A stretch of 41,713 bases of DNA from Flavobacteriales bacterium CG_4_9_14_3_um_filter_40_17 (GTDB taxonomy: Bacteria; Bacteroidota; Bacteroidia; Flavobacteriales; Flavobacteriaceae), in NCBI GenBank assembly GCA_002790195.1, contig PFUR01000082.1:1-41713 (forward strand), given 5' to 3'. The translations under genes and the position numbers were made by a program. The notes under the pieces are model-generated. The model did not search any database. It was given only the letters and a program-made list of their open reading frames with translations, and had not been told where the DNA came from. Below, in pieces: positions 35,816 through 41,713 of this stretch. Position 1 is the stretch's first letter. Each line of letters begins with the position of its first letter.

Positions 35816-37759
35816 ATGAAAATTTTACTTTCGATTATATTTTTAGTTTTCCCTATTTGGGCTGGTGCGCAATTGATAGATTTTAAACGGCCAATTCCTT
35901 ATCAGCAAGTATTTGTTGAGACAGATGATTTTGGACCGGATTATCTTTCTCAATTGGAAAAAGCCGTCTCAAAAATACCCTCAGACACCTTGAAGCTAAT
36001 GATTCTAAACGATTTAGGTTACTATTATCACACACGCAATCAACAAAAAGCACTCGATTTCACCAAGGAAGGATTGAAACTTGCCAGATTAAAGGAGTTG
36101 GACAGTTGGGAGGGCAAATTGCAAATTACCTTGAGTGCATTGATGTTGCAAATGGGGCAATTGGATGAAGCCGAGTTGATGCTGAATAGTGCTAAAGGAA
36201 AAATTTCAAAAGATGACGAATGGTTGCTCAAAGCAAATCTGTGTGCAGTCTTAGACCGCAGAGGTTTGTTTACTGAAGCAACTGCCTTAGCCAATGAAAC
36301 ACTTATAGAAGCAGAAGTAAGCAACAACACTAGAGCACAAGGCATCACGTACTTCAATTTGGGAAACCAGTCATGGGAACAAGGCAATTACCAAAGTGGA
36401 TTGGACTACGCACGCAAAGCAGTTGTTGTTCTCGAAAAGAGCGGCGTCATCGGATTGGACTATGCCAATGCATTGGTTTTAGTTGCCAACAACTACCATG
36501 AACTCAAGAAAAACGAAGCAGCCTTCAATTATTACAATCAAGCGATTGAAATGTCCAAAAAATATGGTTTCTACAATGTGTTGAGCAATGCTTATATCGG
36601 CTTAGTCGATTTGAATACCGATTTAGGAACTTTTAATAATGCGAATACTATGGCAAAAGAGGCCTTGCGATATGCGAATTTGCTGGGTAATGATTTCATG
36701 AAAATGAAGTTGTGGGTGGCTGTCGGAAAATTGGAAAATCAAGAAAAAAAGTATGACAAGGCAGTGGAAAGCCTCCAAAAAAGCGTCGGTTTGGCTTCTG
36801 TGAATTATGGAGATAAGTTGTATCTCCAACGTGCGTTTAAAGAATTAGCTATTGCTTATTCGGGACAGCAAGCATACGATAAATCCTACGAAGCCTTCTT
36901 AAAATATGATCAGTTAAAAGCACAAGTTTCAACCTCTGAAGCGGTCAAAAAGATGGAAAAATTAAAGTCCGAATTTGAAAAAACAAAGATTGAAAACACC
37001 ATTCTCCAACAGGAAAATAAATTGAAACAGCAGCAAAACAATCAAATATTGGCAACCATAACTATTTTATTATTATTTATTTTTTTGATTGGCTTATATA
37101 GGATTGTTGTCATTAACAAAAAAACGAATAAACTACTCCAAAAACAAAATGCAGAAAAAGAATTTTTACTTAAAGAAATTCATCATCGGGTAAAAAACAA
37201 CCTCGAAGTGGTTTCGGGCTTATTAGCTTTGCAATCTGCACAATTGTCAGACGCCAACGCAATTCGGGTACTTCGAGAAAGCCAAAATAGAGTACAGTCG
37301 ATGAGCATAATACATCAGCGGCTGTATCAGGGCAAAAATTTGGCGGCAATCGAAATGAAAAGTTATTTTACAGATTTGGGACAGCACGTGTTGGATTCTT
37401 TCGGTGCGGAAAACCGAATTGCCATCGAATGTGCCATGAACAATTTGGAATTGGATGTAGATATCGCAGTTCCTTTGGGATTGATAGTGAACGAACTATT
37501 GACCAATGCATTAAAACATGCTTTTCCGGAAAACAGGACTGGTACAATAAAAATTGATTTAAAAATGACCGGTAAATATACATTGCAACTCTATATTTCG
37601 GACAATGGCATCGGCGTTAAGGACAAATCAATCCGCAACATAGGATTTGGCACCCAACTCATCAATCTTTTGGTACAGCAATTAAACGGAAAGATGAAAA
37701 TAGATTATACGTGTGGGACACACCTGTATTTTAAATTTAAAAACGATCGGGCAGCCTAA
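35816..37759 (+). CDS. TPR-containing sensor histidine kinase (HisKA_2 type)
   Basis: A 647-residue kinase. A signal peptide (MKILLSIIFLVFPIWAGA) is followed by a periplasmic TPR domain (about 40-370), a coiled coil (about 375-405), one transmembrane helix at about 412-434 and a cytoplasmic kinase. The phospho-acceptor is H457 in EIHHRVKNNLEVVSGLLALQ, the HisKA_2 signature. The ATP lid is seen in VNELLTNALKHA (N559), ISDNGIGV and GFGTQLINLLVQQL. Such kinases usually work with LytTR regulators, as here. The ATG at 35816 is chosen over the TTG at 35810. Its stop overlaps the stop of the convergent regulator gene. The signal sensed is unknown. Confidence 0.92.
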   Translation: MKILLSIIFLVFPIWAGAQLIDFKRPIPYQQVFVETDDFGPDYLSQLEKAVSKIPSDTLKLMILNDLGYYYHTRNQQKALDFTKEGLKLARLKELDSWEGKLQITLSALMLQMGQLDEAELMLNSAKGKISKDDEWLLKANLCAVLDRRGLFTEATALANETLIEAEVSNNTRAQGITYFNLGNQSWEQGNYQSGLDYARKAVVVLEKSGVIGLDYANALVLVANNYHELKKNEAAFNYYNQAIEMSKKYGFYNVLSNAYIGLVDLNTDLGTFNNANTMAKEALRYANLLGNDFMKMKLWVAVGKLENQEKKYDKAVESLQKSVGLASVNYGDKLYLQRAFKELAIAYSGQQAYDKSYEAFLKYDQLKAQVSTSEAVKKMEKLKSEFEKTKIENTILQQENKLKQQQNNQILATITILLLFIFLIGLYRIVVINKKTNKLLQKQNAEKEFLLKEIHHRVKNNLEVVSGLLALQSAQLSDANAIRVLRESQNRVQSMSIIHQRLYQGKNLAAIEMKSYFTDLGQHVLDSFGAENRIAIECAMNNLELDVDIAVPLGLIVNELLTNALKHAFPENRTGTIKIDLKMTGKYTLQLYISDNGIGVKDKSIRNIGFGTQLINLLVQQLNGKMKIDYTCGTHLYFKFKNDRAA

Positions 37760-38487
37760 AGCGTTTGCAAACGTTTCAACAATTCTCCGCGTTGCGATTT
37801 GCCGATGGGGATAGATTTTCTGCGCACCACTACATGGTCGGTTGACACTTCATCTATTTGAGACAGATTGACCATAAACGAACGATGAATACGCAAAAAG
37901 TGATTTTGAGGCAGTTTTTCCTCTATGCCTTTTAAGGTCATCACCAACAGATATTCTTTTTCTTTGGCGTGGATGCGGCAATAATTTCGCTCGGCTTCAA
38001 TATAAAAAATCTCTTGGATGGCAACTTTAACCATCTTTTCGTGATGACGTACATAAATACAGTCACTTATCACAAGCGGCAAACCGTTTTTAGAGGTTGT
38101 GGTTTTATCTTCATTTTTTTTAGTCAGTAGGCGGGTTTCAATCAATTCGACGGCGCGTTGTAAGTCTAATTTTTTGAAAGGTTTTGAGATAAAGGCGTAG
38201 GGGTGTGTGGCTTTGGCTCGGTTAAAATTGACTTCATCGGCATTGGCTGTCAGGTAGATAATGGGAACATCAAATTCTTGTTGCATCAACAAGGCGGTTT
38301 CCACACCATCTATTTTTCCTTTTAAATTGATATCCATCAAAACAATGTCCGGTTTGTTTTCTTTGAGATGCATCAGTGCTTCTTCTCCGCGCGGTATGAT
38401 GCCGCTCACTTCATAGCCCAAAGAGATAAGTTGCAATGAGATATTGGCTCCGATTATCATTTCATCTTCCACAATCAGTATTTTCAT
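37756..38487 (-). CDS. LytTR family DNA-binding response regulator
   Basis: A 243-residue protein from MKILIVEDEMIIG. The receiver domain covers 1-118 with phospho-acceptor D52 in VLMDINLKG, T80 in YLTANAD and K102 in SKPF. The LytTR DNA-binding domain spans about 140-240 (IFYIEAERNYCRIH, FLRIHRSFMVNLSQI, IPIGKSQR). LytTR proteins bind paired sites, normally upstream of the genes they control. ATGs at 38499 and 38487 are possible; the second starts the receiver fold. It is the obvious partner of the convergent kinase, and the inverted motifs at 34928 and 35706 are candidate targets. Confidence 0.92.
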   Translation of the reverse strand: MKILIVEDEMIIGANISLQLISLGYEVSGIIPRGEEALMHLKENKPDIVLMDINLKGKIDGVETALLMQQEFDVPIIYLTANADEVNFNRAKATHPYAFISKPFKKLDLQRAVELIETRLLTKKNEDKTTTSKNGLPLVISDCIYVRHHEKMVKVAIQEIFYIEAERNYCRIHAKEKEYLLVMTLKGIEEKLPQNHFLRIHRSFMVNLSQIDEVSTDHVVVRRKSIPIGKSQRGELLKRLQTL

Positions 38488-38930
38488 GACGGAATTCATA
38501 AGCACTGTTTGCGAAGGGTTAGATTAAATATGAAAACTAAAAGTGTCAGGGGTAAAGATAATCAATCAAACTGATAAATGATTGATTCTTATTTATTCAC
38601 TAAGGAGGGTATTTTTTTTATGCAGTCAAAATAAAATCCATCTAAAGCTAACACCAAATCATCTTGTTCGATATTTCTTTAAAATTATCTTTAGGTTTAT
38701 TACTTCAGCATCGTTTAAGTTTGTTTTTCGAACTCGGTTTTCGTAAAAAATAAAATTGACAAACGATTATGGCAAACGGGTATCCTGAAGCGAATTGTTA
38801 GATTTTAAATTTGCATATAATCAACTGTAAATCATACATTAGATACTTAATTGTGTTTTTTTTTGCAATAGGTAAATAAAAAAACCGCCTCGGTTTGCGA
38901 GACGGTTTCAGCTATAAACCAAAAATCAAA
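38488..38930. other. 443-bp intergenic region with inverted repeat
   Basis: AATCAATCA (38560-38568) and TGATTGATT (38579-38587) form a perfect 9-bp inverted repeat about 75-100 nt upstream of the regulator gene, a possible operator or attenuator. A plus-strand TAAATTTGC (38806-38814) matches the -7 box but precedes no gene. The rest is AT-rich without a supported gene, apart from the terminator of the dikinase gene at its end. Confidence 0.4.
38882..38908 (-). terminator. terminator of the pyruvate, phosphate dikinase gene
   Basis: AAACCG-C-CTCG (38882-38892) pairs with CGAG-A-CGGTTT (38898-38908), one mismatch. On the minus strand it ends in a T run. It lies 22 nt beyond the dikinase stop codon. 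Confidence 0.85.
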
Positions 38931-41678
38931 TTAAACTAAAATGGCTGCTTTACTTTTTTGCTTTCTATTTTCTTTTATTTCGGCTTGTGCGGCTGCCAAA
39001 CGGGCAATCGGCACGCGGTAAGGAGAACAACTTACGTAGTTTAATCCTGCTGATTTGCAGAACTCAACTGAAGAAGGTTCGCCACCGTGTTCACCGCAAA
39101 TACCTACTTTGAGTTTGGCACGGGTGCTTCGCCCTCTTTCTGTACCCAATCGCACCAATTGTCCGACACCTTCCTGATCTAATTTTTCAAAAGGGTCATC
39201 GGCCAATATGCCTTTGGCCAGATAAACCGGTAAAAATTTCCCTGCATCATCTCTTGAATATCCAAAAGTCATCTGAGTCAAATCGTTGGTGCCGAAAGAG
39301 AAGAATTCGGCAAGTTCAGCTATTTTATCGGCAACTAAAACCGCTCTCGGTATTTCTATCATTGTGCCGACCGAAAAGGCAATGCTGTCTTTGCGCTCAT
39401 CAAACACTTGTTGCGCGGTATTTCTGATGATTCGTTCTTGTTCTTCATACTCTTTGACCGTTCCAACCAACGGAACCATAATTTCCGGTACTGCGGTGAT
39501 GCCTCTTTTTTTTAGATTCAAGGCAGCTTCTATGATGGCTCGGGTTTGCATTTCGGTAATTTCAGGGTAAGTATTTCCCAATCGGCATCCGCGATGGCCC
39601 AACATGGGGTTGAATTCTTCCAACTCGGAAACTTTAGCTTTGACAGCTTCCAAAGAAATGTGCATTTCGTCTGCCAAATCTTTTTGTGTAGCCAATTGAT
39701 GAGGTACAAACTCATGAAGTGGTGGGTCGAGCAAGCGGATGGTAACAGGAAGCCCTTGCATGGCTTCAAAAATACCTTCAAAATCGCTTCTTTGCATCGG
39801 TAAGAGCTGGTTGAGTGCTTGTTTTCTGCCTTTGACAGTGTCTGACAAAATCATTTCGCGCATGGCTTTGATACGGTCAACTTCAAAAAACATGTGCTCA
39901 GTCCGTGTCAAACCTATACCTTGCGCACCAAATTTGCGCGCAATTTGCGCATCTTTTGGCGTGTCGGCGTTGGTACGGACTTTCATTTCGTTATACAAGT
40001 CCGCTAATTTCATCAATTCGCCAAATTCACCACTCAATTCCGGCTCTTTTGTTTTCACTTTGCCTTCAAAAATAACACCGGTGCTTCCATTGAGCGAAAT
40101 CCAATCGCCTTCGTGGAATTCTTTGCCATCAACCGACATGGTTTTCTTTTTGTAGTTTATCTGCAAAGCTCCGGCTCCGGAAATACAACATTTGCCCATA
40201 CCTCTTGCAACCACGGCAGCGTGTGATGTCATACCGCCACGTGCGGTGAGGATACCTTTGGAAATGTTCATGCCTTCCAAATCTTCGGGAGAGGTTTCGA
40301 TACGCACCAAGATTGAGTTTTTAAATTTATCGGCATCTTCTGCGAAGAATACAATCTGCCCGGTTGCAGCTCCCGGAGATGCGGGAAGCCCCTGCGCGAT
40401 GACGTGCGCGCTTTTTATGGCATCACTATCAAAAATAGGGTGTAACAACTCATCCAATTTGTTGGGTTCAACTCTAAGGATTGCTGTTTCCTGATCAATC
40501 ATACCTTCTTTGAGCATATCAACGGCAATTTTTACCATGGCAGCACCGGTGCGTTTTCCGTTGCGGGTTTGCAACATCCAAAGTTTGCCGTCTTGGATCG
40601 TAAATTCCATGTCTTGCATGTCGGAATAGTGGTTCTCCAAGATTTCCTGGTATTGATATAATTCGTGATATATATTGGGTAACAATTCCTCTAAGGAAGG
40701 ATATTTTTCAAGTCTTTCTTGTTCGTTTATTTTGGCTAATTCCGCCCATCTTTGTGAACCGGTTTTGGTGATTTGTTGCGGTGTGCGTACACCTGCCACC
40801 ACGTCTTCACCTTGCGCGTCAATCAAATATTCGCCGTTGAATACGTTTTCTCCGGTACCGGCATCTCGGGTAAAGGCAACTCCCGTTCCTGAATTTTGAC
40901 CCATATTGCCAAACACCATCGCCTGCACGTTGACCGCAGTCCCCCAATTTTCGGGATAGTTGTGCATTTTGCGGTAATAAACTGCCCGGTCGCCGTTCCA
41001 ACTGTCAAATACAGCCATGATGGCATTCCAAAGTTGTTCTTTTGGGTCGGTCGGAAAATCGAGCCCAGTTCGCCTTTTGATAATGCGTTTAAAATCAAAA
41101 ACCAAATCTTTCAAATCCGCAATCGAAAATTCAGTGTCCAATTTAAATTTTCTTTTTTCTTTGAGGTTTTCGATGATTTCTTCAAAAGGGTCAATATCGT
41201 CTTTTGATTCAGGTTTCATGCCCATAACGACACCACCGTACATTTGTAAAAATCGACGGTAAGAATCCCAAGCGAAGCGTTCGTTGCCAGTTTTTTTAGC
41301 AATGCCTGCAACTACTTCTTCATTCAGCCCTAAATTCAAAACCGTGTCCATCATTCCCGGCATCGAAACCCGGGCACCTGAGCGGACAGATAGCAACAGC
41401 GGATTGTCCACATCACCAAATGTGGCATTCATGCTATTTTCTGCCCAAGCCAAAGACTCATAGACTTCTTCTTTGAGGAGTTCGATGACACCTTCTTTTC
41501 CAACGCTGTTGTATTCCGTACAAACTTCGGTGGTGATGGTAAAGCCCGGAGGAACCGGAATGCCTATTAAACTCATTTCGGCTAAGTTGGCACCTTTGCC
41601 GCCCAACAGATTCTTCATTGAACTATTACCGTCGGCTGTTTTCTTACCGAAGCGATAAACTCTTTTTATTTCCTTCAT
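38931..41678 (-). CDS. ppdK: pyruvate, phosphate dikinase
   Basis: A 915-residue cytoplasmic enzyme interconverting pyruvate + ATP + Pi with phosphoenolpyruvate + AMP + PPi. An N-terminal ATP-grasp part (NLLGGKGANLAEMS, SVRSGARVSMPGMMDTVLNLG) is followed by the mobile phosphohistidine domain with GGMTSHAAVVARGMGK (H486). The C-terminal PEP/pyruvate-binding barrel contains GIGLTRTEHMFF, SFGTNDLTQMTFG and the catalytic Cys in GICGEHGG. It is longer than the 874-residue clostridial enzyme by about 40 residues. It has its own terminator. Its promoter lies at or beyond the right edge of the window. In Bacteroidota it can serve gluconeogenesis or PPi-dependent glycolysis. Confidence 0.96.
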   Translation of the reverse strand: MKEIKRVYRFGKKTADGNSSMKNLLGGKGANLAEMSLIGIPVPPGFTITTEVCTEYNSVGKEGVIELLKEEVYESLAWAENSMNATFGDVDNPLLLSVRSGARVSMPGMMDTVLNLGLNEEVVAGIAKKTGNERFAWDSYRRFLQMYGGVVMGMKPESKDDIDPFEEIIENLKEKRKFKLDTEFSIADLKDLVFDFKRIIKRRTGLDFPTDPKEQLWNAIMAVFDSWNGDRAVYYRKMHNYPENWGTAVNVQAMVFGNMGQNSGTGVAFTRDAGTGENVFNGEYLIDAQGEDVVAGVRTPQQITKTGSQRWAELAKINEQERLEKYPSLEELLPNIYHELYQYQEILENHYSDMQDMEFTIQDGKLWMLQTRNGKRTGAAMVKIAVDMLKEGMIDQETAILRVEPNKLDELLHPIFDSDAIKSAHVIAQGLPASPGAATGQIVFFAEDADKFKNSILVRIETSPEDLEGMNISKGILTARGGMTSHAAVVARGMGKCCISGAGALQINYKKKTMSVDGKEFHEGDWISLNGSTGVIFEGKVKTKEPELSGEFGELMKLADLYNEMKVRTNADTPKDAQIARKFGAQGIGLTRTEHMFFEVDRIKAMREMILSDTVKGRKQALNQLLPMQRSDFEGIFEAMQGLPVTIRLLDPPLHEFVPHQLATQKDLADEMHISLEAVKAKVSELEEFNPMLGHRGCRLGNTYPEITEMQTRAIIEAALNLKKRGITAVPEIMVPLVGTVKEYEEQERIIRNTAQQVFDERKDSIAFSVGTMIEIPRAVLVADKIAELAEFFSFGTNDLTQMTFGYSRDDAGKFLPVYLAKGILADDPFEKLDQEGVGQLVRLGTERGRSTRAKLKVGICGEHGGEPSSVEFCKSAGLNYVSCSPYRVPIARLAAAQAEIKENRKQKSKAAILV

Positions 41679-41713
41679 AAAATTAAAATTTAGCGTTTTA
41701 CTTTTTTTACCTT

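Noticed and set aside
38806-38908. Possible small RNA: a plus-strand TAAATTTGC box followed after about 70 nt by a hairpin
   Set aside because: No -33 element, and the hairpin has its T run on the minus strand, where it serves as the terminator of the dikinase gene.

Overview
The window looks like chromosomal DNA from a member of the Bacteroidota, most probably the class Flavobacteriia. The evidence is a long SecA without the C-terminal zinc motif, a short DUF2795 protein, DUF6090 proteins, a LytTR/HisKA_2 signalling pair, moderately AT-rich DNA, and many genes preceded by the Bacteroidota -7 element TAnnTTTG instead of an E. coli-type -10 box. No rRNA, tRNA or CRISPR array was seen. Coordinates are from reading the sequence; nothing was searched against a database.

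Region 1 (1-10435) is core housekeeping. A small membrane protein and a DUF2795 protein come first. Then secA is followed at 8 nt by N-carbamoylputrescine amidase and at 2 nt by agmatine deiminase, which together convert agmatine to putrescine. lysA and an HGSNAT-type membrane acyltransferase follow. On the other strand tsaD and rsmE form a tight pair.

Region 2 (10436-19532) is envelope and secreted proteins: a giant TamB-like protein divergent from tsaD, a LolA-like periplasmic protein, a very large secreted BNR/VPS10-repeat protein whose reading frame is broken once at about 17750, and a cold-shock-domain protein with a basic N-terminal extension.

Region 3 (19522-21286) is decayed: a fragment of a COG2509-type FAD-dependent dehydrogenase lies against a dead IS5-type element whose transposase carries at least four lesions.

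Region 4 (21399-29122, minus strand) holds an S9 peptidase, an MFS transporter, an AhpD-like protein with its TetR regulator and a likely operator, and a TPR lipoprotein with a secreted creatininase-family enzyme.

Region 5 (29307-32964, minus strand) is an MBOAT/SGNH-type O-acetylation pair followed by a DUF6090 gene. Around it are remnants of further MBOAT and DUF6090 copies, each next to a REP-like palindrome. This looks like a duplicated locus that has collapsed.

Region 6 (33084-38487) is a cluster of small secreted proteins. Two of them share an almost identical promoter, 25-bp inverted motif and signal-peptide segment but have different mature proteins. They lie next to a TPR/HisKA_2 sensor kinase and a LytTR response regulator that converge with overlapping stop codons. 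The arrangement suggests, but does not prove, that the pair regulates the duplicated promoters.

Region 7 (38931-41678, minus strand) is a complete pyruvate, phosphate dikinase gene.

No clearly new defence or biosynthetic system was found. The best leads are the duplicated promoter/leader cassette beside the two-component pair, the collapsed MBOAT/DUF6090 locus, and the frame break at a T_TTA_AAA heptamer.
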